From Actinomycetota bacterium (GTDB taxonomy: Bacteria; Actinomycetota; Acidimicrobiia; Acidimicrobiales; Ilumatobacteraceae): a stretch of 64,000 nt of DNA. The notes beneath the pieces were generated by a model, which worked only from the letters and a program-made list of their open reading frames with translations, did no database searches and was not told the DNA's origin. Of the stretch, positions 1 through 9,530 are shown piece by piece. The position numbers and the translations under genes are program-made. Within the stretch, counting starts at the first letter, position 1. Each line of letters opens with the position of its first letter. The stretch spans positions 84,669 through 148,668 of the forward strand of contig VFYV01000002.1 of NCBI GenBank assembly GCA_016871395.1. The letters are read 5' to 3'.

Positions 1-186
1 GGAGGACTCGGCGGCGAGATCGCCTCCCAGATCCAGGAATTGGCCTTCGACTATCTCGACGCTCCGGTGACGCGCATCGGTGCACCGTTCTCGCCCGTTC
101 CCTTCAGTCCCGCCCTGGAACAGCACTACATCCCGGATTCCAAGACCATCGTTCAGGGCATCCGCGACGTGATGGCTCGCGTCTGA
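1..186 (+). CDS. 3' end of 2-oxoacid (pyruvate/acetoin) dehydrogenase E1 component beta subunit (truncated by window start)
   Basis: Frame reads ...FDYLDAPVTRIGAPFSPVPFSPALEQHYIPDSKTIVQGIRDVMARV*, typical E1-beta C-terminus; followed at once by AcoX-like and E2 genes. Confidence 0.85.
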   Translation, partial: GGLGGEIASQIQELAFDYLDAPVTRIGAPFSPVPFSPALEQHYIPDSKTIVQGIRDVMARV

Positions 187-195
187 TCGACGTCC

Positions 196-1272
196 ATGTC
201 CACCGTCGGTATCATCGTCAACCCCAACGCGGGTAAGGACATTCGCCGATTGGTGACCCCGGCCACCCACACGTCCGACGTCACCAAGGTGGGTATCGTG
301 CGACGCGCCATCATCGCCGCCGCCGAGGCCGGCGCCACCCGCATCTTGTTGATGCCCGATCGACATCGTCTGGCCGAGCGTGCGGCCAAAGGCCTGGGAC
401 TCGACGGAAAAGACGGGCGTTGCTCGGTGGAGATGGTGGACGAGCCGCTCAGTGGCTCGCGTTTCGACACCATCGCCGCCGCACGACGTTTCTGGAAAGA
501 GCAAGTCGGAGCCGTGATCGCCCTCGGTGGCGACGGCACCTCGCGCGACGTCGCCCTCGGCTGGCCCGACGCGCCTCTGATCGCCATCTCCACCGGCACG
601 AACAACGTGTTTCCCAGTGCCATCGACGGGACATCGGCCGGAGCCGCCGCGGCGTTGGTCGCCGCCGGTCACGTGGATATCACCGTGGTCGCTCGTCGCT
701 CGAAGAGCGTCACCGTGCGCATCGACGACGTCGTCGTCGACGGTGACGAGGAGCGACCCGTGTCCCGCGACGATCTGGCGTTGGTGGACCTGGCCGTCAT
801 CGATGCGCAGTTCGTGGGTGCCCGGGCGGTTCGCGACCCGAACACGGTGCGCGCCGTCGTTGCTGCGGTCGCCACGCCGGCCAGCACGGGGTTGTCGAGC
901 ATCGCCGGTCGCGTGCACCCCGTCGATCGCTGGGACAACACCGGTGTGCTCATCCGCCTCGGCCCTGGTGCTCGGCGGGTGCGCGTTCCACTGGCACCAG
1001 GATCGTTCACCACCCTCGACATCGCCGAGGTGCGACCCTTGGCCCTCGGCGAGAGTGTCGAGATGGAGGGTAAGTGCGTCCTCGCCTTCGACGGCGAGCG
1101 CGACGTGCCCGTGAGCGAGCGCGGACGGGTGACGATTCGTGTCGAAAAGAGCGGGCCCTTGCTCATCGACGTGGCCGCCACGCTCGTCATCGCCGCCCGT
1201 GAGCGACGCTTCGACGAGAATCGGCCCACGCTCGACGGCCACGACGCAGACGGAGGCCCCCATGGCCACTGA
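196..1272 (+). CDS. ATP-NAD kinase-like / AcoX-family protein
   Basis: N-terminal GIIVNPNAGKDIRRLV and ALGGDGTSRDVA motifs (NAD kinase-like fold); lies between E1-beta and E2 genes as acoX does. Confidence 0.8.
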   Translation: MSTVGIIVNPNAGKDIRRLVTPATHTSDVTKVGIVRRAIIAAAEAGATRILLMPDRHRLAERAAKGLGLDGKDGRCSVEMVDEPLSGSRFDTIAAARRFWKEQVGAVIALGGDGTSRDVALGWPDAPLIAISTGTNNVFPSAIDGTSAGAAAALVAAGHVDITVVARRSKSVTVRIDDVVVDGDEERPVSRDDLALVDLAVIDAQFVGARAVRDPNTVRAVVAAVATPASTGLSSIAGRVHPVDRWDNTGVLIRLGPGARRVRVPLAPGSFTTLDIAEVRPLALGESVEMEGKCVLAFDGERDVPVSERGRVTIRVEKSGPLLIDVAATLVIAARERRFDENRPTLDGHDADGGPHGH

Positions 1273-2686
1273 GTTCATCATGCCCAAGCTCGGTCTCACC
1301 ATGGAGGAGGGCACCATTCTCGAATGGCTCGTGGAGGACGGCACCGCCATCACCCCCGGTATGGCCGTGTTGCGCATCGAAACCGACAAAGTCGAGAGCG
1401 ACGTCGAATCCCCCACCGCCGGAATCCTGCATCGCACCGCTGGTGTCGGTGACACCTTCGCCTGCGGAGCCACCATCGGCTTCCTTCTGGCCGACGGCGA
1501 ACAACCCCCGACGGTGACGACACCGGGCAACTCGGCGCCGGCGGTCGCACCCGTGACCCCACCGCTTGCGACTCCCACCGTGGCGCGCACCTCCTCCGAT
1601 GGCCGTGCATTCGTCTCACCCAACGCCAAGCGCGTGGCGCGCGAGTTGGGTATCGACGTCGCCACCGTGGTCGGCACCGGACCCAACGGTCGCGTGGTGG
1701 CCGCCGACGTGCACAACGCCCACCAGAACCCCGGCGCCCGCCGTGCTCCGGCAACCGCGTTGTCCACGGTGGTCCCCATCGTGTCGTCGAACGGACAAGT
1801 GTTGGCCACCGCCGCCGCCCGCCAACTCGCCGAGTTGCTCGGTGTCGACCTGTCGCTCGTCCCCTACGATCCCACCGACGGTCGGGTGACGCGCGACGGT
1901 GTGGCCGCCTACGTCCGAGCCCGATTGGCGACGTCATCGGCCTCCGTTGCAACTTCCCCGGTGACCAAGTCGGCGCTCGCGCCCGCGACGCAGACGCCGA
2001 CCTCGGTCAAGAAGATCTCCGGCATGCGGGGAACCATCGCCAAGCGCATGAACTCCAGTCTGCAGGAGATGGCGCAACTGACGTTGCACATGGATGCCGA
2101 CCTCGACGCCGTGGTCGCCGATCGTGAGACACGCAAAGCGGAAGGCGGTGCGACCTTGCCCGGCTTCACCGATTACGTCATCGCCGCTTGTGCCCGCGCA
2201 CTGCGCCTGCACCCCATCGTCAATTCGCAAGTCACCGACGACGGCATCGCTCTGTTGCCCGACGTGCACGTGAGCATGGCCGTGGCCCTCGACGAGGGAC
2301 TCATCGTGCCGGTGATCAAGAACACGCTGTCACTCGACCTGCCCGCTCTGGCCGACCAGACCAAGCGCCTGTCGACGGCCGCTCGCGAGGGCAAACTGAC
2401 CCTCGCGGAGCTCGAGGGCGGAACCTTCTCGGTGAGCACACTCGGGATGTTCGGAGTGGACGGATTCACGCCCATCGTCAACCCGCCCAACACCGCCATC
2501 TTGGGTGTCGGGCGCTTGCGCGACGACGTGGTGCTCGGAGCCAAGGGTAAGCCCACCACGGTCAAGCGCATGACCCTCAGTCTCACCTGGGATCACCGAG
2601 TGTTCGATGGTGCTCCGGCAGCTCAGTTCTGCAAGTCCATCGTCGATCTGTTGTCGGACCCCGCGGCCCTGAACGCCACCCACTGA
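1262..2686 (+). CDS. Dihydrolipoamide acyltransferase (E2) of 2-oxoacid dehydrogenase complex
   Basis: Start MATEFIMPKLGLTMEEG; lipoyl motif ETDKVESDVE; peripheral subunit-binding domain(s); catalytic SLTWDHRVFDGAPAAQF. The tracked ORF start at 1139 is upstream of the natural ATG. Confidence 0.92.
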   Translation: MATEFIMPKLGLTMEEGTILEWLVEDGTAITPGMAVLRIETDKVESDVESPTAGILHRTAGVGDTFACGATIGFLLADGEQPPTVTTPGNSAPAVAPVTPPLATPTVARTSSDGRAFVSPNAKRVARELGIDVATVVGTGPNGRVVAADVHNAHQNPGARRAPATALSTVVPIVSSNGQVLATAAARQLAELLGVDLSLVPYDPTDGRVTRDGVAAYVRARLATSSASVATSPVTKSALAPATQTPTSVKKISGMRGTIAKRMNSSLQEMAQLTLHMDADLDAVVADRETRKAEGGATLPGFTDYVIAACARALRLHPIVNSQVTDDGIALLPDVHVSMAVALDEGLIVPVIKNTLSLDLPALADQTKRLSTAAREGKLTLAELEGGTFSVSTLGMFGVDGFTPIVNPPNTAILGVGRLRDDVVLGAKGKPTTVKRMTLSLTWDHRVFDGAPAAQFCKSIVDLLSDPAALNATH

Positions 2687-2690
2687 TCGT

Positions 2691-3602
2691 TCAACCGCGG
2701 GCGGCCTCGAGCACCGGCAGGAACTTTTCGGGTATCGACACCCAGTCGTCGGGCGACTGGACCCCGGACCAGAAGTTGTGCTCGAGGCTCAGGTCGGCGA
2801 AGCCCGCCTCGCGGGCCGCCATGGCGTCGTTCACCAGCGCCGCCATGTTGTCGGTGTCGACCGGGGGGACTCCGTTGGGCGCTTGCACGAAGGAGCGGTA
2901 GTACACCTCGAGACCAGCCCGCCCGGCATCGCGCTGGGCGTCCATCGACGCCACCATCTTGTGCACTCGACCAACCGGTAGTCCGGCTGGATTCCAGGCG
3001 TCGAACCATTTTGCCGTGCGCTCGAGACCACGTGCGGACCACATGCCGCTCAGCAACTTCGGGCGACGGCCCCCGAATGGCTTGGGATTGACACACGACT
3101 CGGGCACCTGAAAGAAGTCACCGGAGTATGACACCGGGTCGGCGGACCAACAGGCCAACAACGCGGGAATGAAGTCGTCCATTCGACGACCGCGCTCGGT
3201 GATGTCGGTGCCCGAGGCTTCGTGTTCCTCGGCGCTCCAGCCCACTCCGAGTCCCACGATCAAACGACCCTTCGACATCTGATCGATGGTGGCCAATCTC
3301 TGGGCCAACGGAACCGGCCAATGATTGCCCGCCACCAGGATGCTGGTGCCCAGGTCCACCTTGGAAGTGATGCCAGCCACGAACGCCAGCATCTCGGTGG
3401 GCGCCCACACCGACTTGTACTGGTCCGGTGGCAACATGTCCTTGCCGCCGTATCCGCGCGTCGGAGCGAGGGCGTACATGAAGTGGTCCTGCACCCAAAG
3501 ACCCGAGTAGCCGAGGGCCTCGGCCCGTCGGGCGAATTCGGCGACCACCTCCACCGTCACGTGTGGTCCCAACTGGGGCAGACACAGTCCGACGCCCGTC
3601 AT
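2691..3602 (-). CDS. LLM-class (luciferase-like) F420-dependent oxidoreductase
   Basis: MTGVGLCLPQLGPHVTVEVVAEFARRAEALGYSGLWVQDHF...GLGVGWSAEEHEASG, family hallmark. Confidence 0.85.
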   Translation of the reverse strand: MTGVGLCLPQLGPHVTVEVVAEFARRAEALGYSGLWVQDHFMYALAPTRGYGGKDMLPPDQYKSVWAPTEMLAFVAGITSKVDLGTSILVAGNHWPVPLAQRLATIDQMSKGRLIVGLGVGWSAEEHEASGTDITERGRRMDDFIPALLACWSADPVSYSGDFFQVPESCVNPKPFGGRRPKLLSGMWSARGLERTAKWFDAWNPAGLPVGRVHKMVASMDAQRDAGRAGLEVYYRSFVQAPNGVPPVDTDNMAALVNDAMAAREAGFADLSLEHNFWSGVQSPDDWVSIPEKFLPVLEAARG

Positions 3603-3615
3603 GAGCCTGATCCTC

Positions 3616-4227
3616 TCACGAGAACCGCTCCCAACGGATGACCTCGGACACCGCCTTGCGATTGACCGAGGTGAATTTCTTCTCAGGAAAGCCCAGAGCG
3701 ATCGATGTACCGATGTGTGCGTCGTTCGGAACACCGAGTTCGGCCCGGAACGCGTCGGGGGCCACGAGGTGGAAGGTCGTGAACGTGGTCCCCAACCCCA
3801 GTGCGCGCGCCGCGAGCACCAGATTCTGAGAGGCCGGGTACACGGTCGACCACACGAAGGATTCATTGGGCGCCTGCGGCGGGTAGGCGTTGAGGCCGAT
3901 CACGAAAATCCAGACCGGAACATCGGCAAATCCCTCGACCAGACGACGCGCTCCGGCCATCATCTTGTCCCGCGATTCGTCCCCCGTGGGCTCACCGGAA
4001 AATCTCGCCCCCATCGTCGCGCGCACGTGGGAGGCCAGGCGCTCCTTGCGATCGCGATCTCGAACGACGACGAAGCGCCAGTTCTGGCTGTTACCGGGAT
4101 TCGAGGCGTAGGTGGCCGCACGCACCACGTCGATGATCATCTGCTCGGGCACCTCGTCGGTTTTGAGGTGACGCATGGCGATACACGTGCGCATCACCTC
4201 CCTGATGTCGTTGGACTGGTCGGACAC
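3616..4227 (-). CDS. Nitroreductase family protein
   Basis: MRTCIAMRHLKTDEVPEQMI...ATYASNPGNSQNWRFVVVRD...LGLGTTFT. Confidence 0.85.
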   Translation of the reverse strand: MSDQSNDIREVMRTCIAMRHLKTDEVPEQMIIDVVRAATYASNPGNSQNWRFVVVRDRDRKERLASHVRATMGARFSGEPTGDESRDKMMAGARRLVEGFADVPVWIFVIGLNAYPPQAPNESFVWSTVYPASQNLVLAARALGLGTTFTTFHLVAPDAFRAELGVPNDAHIGTSIALGFPEKKFTSVNRKAVSEVIRWERFS

Positions 4228-4231
4228 GACG

Positions 4232-5485
4232 TCAGGGGTTCACGATTCGGGCGACGTCGAGGCCCCGACGGAACAAGTCCGAGAGCTCCGAATCCGACGT
4301 GGTCAAGATCTCGTCCAACCATCCGTGGACGTACTGAGCGCCTCCCTCGTTGCGACCGAAGACGAACTCGGTCTTAGCGCCGGTTTTCACCGTGCGCTGG
4401 ATCTTCAATCCCGTGGCGTAGTCCTCGTCACGCACCACCATTTCGAGGAAAGCGATCTGCCTGTCGATCAACTCCACGAATTCAGGAGTCTTGGGTGCGG
4501 TGGATATGAAGTCCAGATAAGTGACGGACTCGTCGGGGTTCGCACCGGGAAAAATACGCGCCACTTGGTAAACCTTGTGTTCATCGACGTCGAAACCGGC
4601 GATCGACGCGTGAGGAAAGATGCTCCACACGCCTCCGGTGAGGATGGAGTCGGGCCATTCGTCTTGCGGGCGACTCTCCAGTTTCGCCCAGGGCCCGCGC
4701 GGTCCGGTGACCCGTTGGTGTGGACCCACGCGATGAAAGAGCGCATCGCACGGGAAATCGGGGCCGAAGGTGTTCTTGTGCAGGATGGGCAAGTGGTAGA
4801 AGTCGACGTAACCGTCGAAGGACACTTTCCAATTCGGACCGATCAGACGTCGCGAACCGAAATGATTCATGTCGGCGAAGTGGCAGAACTCCAACAACTC
4901 GTCGTACCCGGCGAAGAACGCGTCACAGTCGAGCGTAGACGTCGGGTTCAGGGTCACCCACACCAAACCCGCGCGCTCGGTTACCGGAAGTCTGGTGAGG
5001 CCGAGACAGGAGGTGTCCACGGAACCGAAGTCTTCCTGCTTGAAGATTCCGACCAGATCACCGTGTTGGTCGTAGACCCAGTTGTGGTAGGGGCACGCGA
5101 ACCGTCGGGCCTCGCCGACTCCCTCGTCCACCAACATCGAGCCACGATGGCTGCACATGTTGACGAAGGCCCGTACCAAACTGTCGGCGCCACGCACGAT
5201 CAACACCGGCATCCCGGCCACCTCGATGGCCTTGTAGGAGTTGGCCTGCTTGATCTCGGCGCTGGTGGCCAGCAAAAGCGGCACGCGCTTGAAGATCAGG
5301 TCGACCTCGCGACGCCAACGCTCGGGGTCGTAATAGTTGGAGACCGGGATGGTGGACGTCGACTCGGTGAGATGCGTGGTGCCGGCCTTGTTGTGAGCGA
5401 TCGTGCGCTCGGCCATCTGCAACAGTCGCCGGCGCGACGAACTCAACAACGCGCCGTCGGATTGTTCGCCTGTCTGCGCGGTCAT
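4232..5485 (-). CDS. Rieske-type aromatic ring-hydroxylating dioxygenase alpha subunit
   Basis: Rieske motif CSHRGSMLVDEG...CPYHNWVYDQHGDLVG; start MTAQTGEQ. Confidence 0.88.
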   Translation of the reverse strand: MTAQTGEQSDGALLSSSRRRLLQMAERTIAHNKAGTTHLTESTSTIPVSNYYDPERWRREVDLIFKRVPLLLATSAEIKQANSYKAIEVAGMPVLIVRGADSLVRAFVNMCSHRGSMLVDEGVGEARRFACPYHNWVYDQHGDLVGIFKQEDFGSVDTSCLGLTRLPVTERAGLVWVTLNPTSTLDCDAFFAGYDELLEFCHFADMNHFGSRRLIGPNWKVSFDGYVDFYHLPILHKNTFGPDFPCDALFHRVGPHQRVTGPRGPWAKLESRPQDEWPDSILTGGVWSIFPHASIAGFDVDEHKVYQVARIFPGANPDESVTYLDFISTAPKTPEFVELIDRQIAFLEMVVRDEDYATGLKIQRTVKTGAKTEFVFGRNEGGAQYVHGWLDEILTTSDSELSDLFRRGLDVARIVNP

Positions 5486-5550
5486 GAGAGCCCCCGATCC
5501 ACGATCAGACTAGAGGCTGGCCCCGCGGTACATGAGATGGAGGTATCCCG

Positions 5551-6492
5551 TCAGTCGTTCTGAAGCAGGTGAATGAGGCTGCTGGTATCCCAACGGCGCC
5601 CACCACGGGCCATCACCTGCGCGTAAAACTGATCGACGAGAGCGGTCAGCGGCAAGCGGGCTCCGTTTTTCTCCGCCTCGTGCAGGCAGATGCCCAAATC
5701 CTTGCGCATCCATTCCACAGCGAAACCGAACTCGAACTCGCCCTTGGCCATCGTGTTGGCACGGTTATCCATTTGCCAACTCTGCGCCGCGCCTTTGCCG
5801 ATGACATCCACCATTTTCTCCACGTCGAGCCCGGCCCGCTGCGCGAAGTTGATGCCCTCGGCCAATCCCTGCACCACGCCGGCGATGCAGATCTGGTTCA
5901 CCATCTTGGCCAACTGGCCCGAGCCCACTCCACCCATCAACTCGCACGCACGCGTGTAGGGAGCGATGACCACCTTGACCTTTTCGAACACCGCCGGGTC
6001 GTCACAACCGCACATCACGGTGAGCGCTCCGTTCTGCGCCCCGGCCTGACCGCCCGAGACCGGAGCATCGACGAAACCGACTCCGCGCTCGGCGCAAGCA
6101 GTGGCGATCTCACGGGCCATATCGGCCGAGGCCGTCGTATGGTCGACGAGGATCGAACCGGGCCTCATTCCAGCCAGCGCCCCACTGGATCCGAACACCA
6201 CCTTGCGTACGTCGTCATCGTTACCCACGCACAGCATCACGACCTCGGCGTCTTCCACCGCCTCCACCGGTGTCGGCTTGGCCAATCCTCGATGGAGAGC
6301 CACCCACGCCAAGGCCTTGGGGGCCGACCGGTTGTACACCGTGATGCGGTAGTCCGCTTTGGACAAATGTCCGGCCATTGGTGCTCCCATGACTCCGAGA
6401 CCGAGGAACGCGACGCGCGGACCGGTTCCGATCACGGGGATGGGACCAGTGGCGTCTTCGGGGGCGGGACGTGAGGTTTCGGACACGATCAC
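5551..6492 (-). CDS. NAD(P)-dependent beta-hydroxyacid (3-hydroxyisobutyrate-like) dehydrogenase
   Basis: VAFLGLGVMGAPMAGHLSKADYRITVYNRS; FVDAPVSGGQAGAQNGALTVMCGG-like motif; LAKMVNQI. Confidence 0.88.
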   Translation of the reverse strand: MIVSETSRPAPEDATGPIPVIGTGPRVAFLGLGVMGAPMAGHLSKADYRITVYNRSAPKALAWVALHRGLAKPTPVEAVEDAEVVMLCVGNDDDVRKVVFGSSGALAGMRPGSILVDHTTASADMAREIATACAERGVGFVDAPVSGGQAGAQNGALTVMCGCDDPAVFEKVKVVIAPYTRACELMGGVGSGQLAKMVNQICIAGVVQGLAEGINFAQRAGLDVEKMVDVIGKGAAQSWQMDNRANTMAKGEFEFGFAVEWMRKDLGICLHEAEKNGARLPLTALVDQFYAQVMARGGRRWDTSSLIHLLQND

Positions 6493-6533
6493 GAGTTTGG
6501 CAGGCGCGGAGGTGCCAACATGAACAACTGACC

Positions 6534-7193
6534 ATGAGCAAGCACCTGCACATCGACCACTTGGTCTACGCCACCCCCGATTTGGCGGGAACGGTGGCTG
6601 ATATCGAGGCCCGATTCGGCGTGGCTCCCCAGCCCGGCGGGGCTCACGTGGGCCTCGGAACCTTCAATGCCTTGCTCGGTCTGGGCGAGCGTACCTATCT
6701 CGAGATCATCGGACCCGACCCCGCACAACCGGCTCCCGATTTTCCCCGACCATTCGCAGTGGACACCCTCGAGCGCGCCACCTTCGTCGCCTGGTGCGCC
6801 GCCCCTCGTCGACCGTTGCCCGAAGTGGTGAGGGCGGCGCGCGAGGCCGGCTTCGATCCCGGCGACATCGTCCCCATGAGTCGTCAACGTCTGGATGGGG
6901 TGTTGGTCGAATGGACCTTGACCCTGGGGGCTCTACCCGAGAATGGGGTATTGCCGTTCTTCATCGATTGGGGCCGCACCGAGCACCCCACCCACGGACT
7001 ACAGGTTGGCGGGACCCTGGTTCGCTTGGACCTCCATCACCCCCAGCCACGATCCGTCGACATGATGCTCTCCGCGGTCAGTGACGAATCGGTGCTGGGT
7101 GATGAAGAGTCGTTGATCTCACTCAACTACGCCGACCACGCCGCCATCGACGTCGAGATCCTCACCGCCAATGGACCGGTCATCTTGTCGTAG
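6534..7193 (+). CDS. VOC superfamily / glyoxalase-like domain protein
   Basis: MSKHLHIDHLVYATPDLAGTVADIEARFGV...GGAHVGLGTFNALLGLGERTYLEIIGPDP. Confidence 0.8.
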   Translation: MSKHLHIDHLVYATPDLAGTVADIEARFGVAPQPGGAHVGLGTFNALLGLGERTYLEIIGPDPAQPAPDFPRPFAVDTLERATFVAWCAAPRRPLPEVVRAAREAGFDPGDIVPMSRQRLDGVLVEWTLTLGALPENGVLPFFIDWGRTEHPTHGLQVGGTLVRLDLHHPQPRSVDMMLSAVSDESVLGDEESLISLNYADHAAIDVEILTANGPVILS

Positions 7194-7197
7194 GACG

Positions 7198-7968
7198 TCA
7201 CTCCGGCGTGACGTAGGCGGCGGTGATTCCACCGTCGATGATGAGTGACTGACCCGTCATCCAACTGCTCTCGTCGGAGGCCAGAAACAACGCCCCGTGG
7301 GCGATCTCGAGCGGGTCACCGAACCGCCCCATCGGAATGTGTACGACTCGGCGGTTTCTCTTCGTGTCGTCATCGAGGAACTTGGCCAGCATCGGCGTCA
7401 TGATCGGACCGGGGCACAAGGCATTGGCCCGAATGCCCTGGCGGGCGTAGATAACGGCGATCTCCCGGGTCATCGCCAAAACCGCACCCTTGGATGCCGT
7501 GTAGGCCACCTGTGGGGTGGCGGCCCCCATGTGGGCCACGAAACTGGCCACGTTCACGATGGACCCACCACCGGAATCGAGCATCGCCGGTATCGCATAG
7601 CGGCATCCCAACAGAACACCCTTCACGTTGATGTCCATGGTGCGTTGATACGTGTCCACCGAGGTGTTGGTGGGGCCATCATCATCGCTGAGCATCACAC
7701 CGGCGTTGTTGTAGAGCACGTGCAGTCCACCAAAAGCCTCCACCGCGTGCGCGACAGCAGATTTCAACGAGGCCTCATCGCTGACGTCGCATCGCACGTA
7801 GGAGGCCTGACCACCGGCCGCGTCGATCGCATCCACCACGTCGTCGCCATCCACCACGTCAGCCACGACCACCATGGCACCCTCACGAGCGAAGAGTTCC
7901 GATCCCACCCGGCCGAGCCCCGACGACCCGCCCGTGATCAAGGCCACTTTCCCCGACAAACGTCCCAT
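7198..7968 (-). CDS. SDR family NAD(P)-dependent oxidoreductase
   Basis: GKVALITGGSSGLGRVGSELF; NNAGVML; YTASKGAVLAMTREIA. Confidence 0.9.
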   Translation of the reverse strand: MGRLSGKVALITGGSSGLGRVGSELFAREGAMVVVADVVDGDDVVDAIDAAGGQASYVRCDVSDEASLKSAVAHAVEAFGGLHVLYNNAGVMLSDDDGPTNTSVDTYQRTMDINVKGVLLGCRYAIPAMLDSGGGSIVNVASFVAHMGAATPQVAYTASKGAVLAMTREIAVIYARQGIRANALCPGPIMTPMLAKFLDDDTKRNRRVVHIPMGRFGDPLEIAHGALFLASDESSWMTGQSLIIDGGITAAYVTPE

Positions 7969-8125
7969 GATGCTCCTCGTCCTCGCTTGCGCACGCTACT
8001 TCCTGGGCGAGAGGCCGATTCCGTATCGGCACCACGAGCCCGTGCTCGTGGCGCCGAGCAGTGCAACTTCCTGATCCCGCACCATGGATGCGCTGGTTGG
8101 ATCGTTCGCTCGTTGTCAAGCGGAT

Positions 8126-9502
8126 TCAGATGCGCTCGAAGTAACGCTTCATCTCCCAATCGGTGACGGTGTCATTGAAGTCCTCCCACTCAGCCTCGGC
8201 TGAGCGCAGTATCCAATGGTGCACCTCGTCTCCGAAGCATTCACGCGCGATGGCGCTGTCTCGCCACAAATCGATGGCGTCGGGGAGGTTCCACGGAATG
8301 CGCCCGACATTGCGATCCTCATATCCGTTGCCCTCGAAAGGCGCAGCAGGCTCCAATTCGTGCCTGATCCCGTACAGGCCCCCGGCGATCGTCCCGGCGA
8401 ACGCCAGGTAACTCACCGCGTCAGCGCCCGGGATGCGATTCTCCACCCGGGTCGATGAGCCGTGACCCACCTTTCGGAAGCCCACGGTTCGGTTGTCGAT
8501 GCCCCACCCGATTCCCGTCGGCGCCCAAGAGCCGGGTTTGAAACGTCGATAACTGTTGACCGTGGGTGCCCATAGCAACGAAAACTCGCGCGCCGAGGCG
8601 ATCTGTCCGGCGACGAATCGCCTGAACAATGTGCTGGCCCCGTGGTCACCGTCGACATCGGCGAACAGTGCCGTGGCCCCGTCCATCGACCAAAGACTGG
8701 CGTGAACGTGGCATGACGACCCGACGTCCGACATGGACGGCTTGGCCATGAAAGTCACCGACCGTCCGTGAGCGGCGGCGATCTCCTTGGTTGCGTTCTT
8801 GTACACCTGATTGCGATCCGCCATCTCCAAAGGGGTCGAGTACGAGAGGTTGATCTCGTGCTGACCACGACCGGCCTCCCCCTTGGAGAACTCCACCGGG
8901 ACCCCCGCGCCCTCCAAGGCCCGCCGAATGTCCCCGATCACGTATTCGTCGCGCGTGGTTTGCAAGATGTTGTAGTCCTCGGCGTTGGCGGAGTGGGTTC
9001 GCAGGCCGGAGTAGCCACGCGAGTGGGCCTCCTCGTAACTGTCGCGATACAGGTAGAACTCGATCTCGCTTCCAACCATCGGTTGGTAGCCCATTTTTTC
9101 CGCAGCCTCGACTTGTCGGCGAAGGATGGTTCGCGGAGCCACCTCGACCAAGTCACCCGTCTCGACGGAAAAGAGATCACACATGACCAAAGCGGTCTTG
9201 GGCACCCACGGCAGAACTCGCACGGTGTCCCAGTCGGCACGCGCAAGCATGTCGCCATAACCCTTGTCGAAACTGGAGAATCGAAAGCCGGTGGCGGGAT
9301 CGTTCTCGATGTTGCACGTGAGGAGATAGTCGCAATTCTCCGTTCCGTGATCCGCCACGTGTTCGACGAAGAAACGACCCGAGGTACGTTTGCCGGTCAG
9401 ACGTCCGTAACGATCGACGAATCCCATCACCACCGAATCGATGGAGCCTTGATCGATGAGGGCGGTCAGCTCGTCGCGGGAAATCTTCGGACGGGGCAAC
9501 AT
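8126..9502 (-). CDS. Glutamine synthetase family protein (PuuA/GlnA-like, possible gamma-glutamylpolyamine synthetase)
   Basis: GSEIEFYLY, GRGQHEINL, MAKPSMSDVGSSCHVHASLW, NRTVGFRKVG motifs; the last differs from classical GlnA and resembles PuuA-type. Confidence 0.87.
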   Translation of the reverse strand: MLPRPKISRDELTALIDQGSIDSVVMGFVDRYGRLTGKRTSGRFFVEHVADHGTENCDYLLTCNIENDPATGFRFSSFDKGYGDMLARADWDTVRVLPWVPKTALVMCDLFSVETGDLVEVAPRTILRRQVEAAEKMGYQPMVGSEIEFYLYRDSYEEAHSRGYSGLRTHSANAEDYNILQTTRDEYVIGDIRRALEGAGVPVEFSKGEAGRGQHEINLSYSTPLEMADRNQVYKNATKEIAAAHGRSVTFMAKPSMSDVGSSCHVHASLWSMDGATALFADVDGDHGASTLFRRFVAGQIASAREFSLLWAPTVNSYRRFKPGSWAPTGIGWGIDNRTVGFRKVGHGSSTRVENRIPGADAVSYLAFAGTIAGGLYGIRHELEPAAPFEGNGYEDRNVGRIPWNLPDAIDLWRDSAIARECFGDEVHHWILRSAEAEWEDFNDTVTDWEMKRYFERI

Positions 9503-9530
9503 GGGGTCACGCTACCCAGAGCCGACGCAC

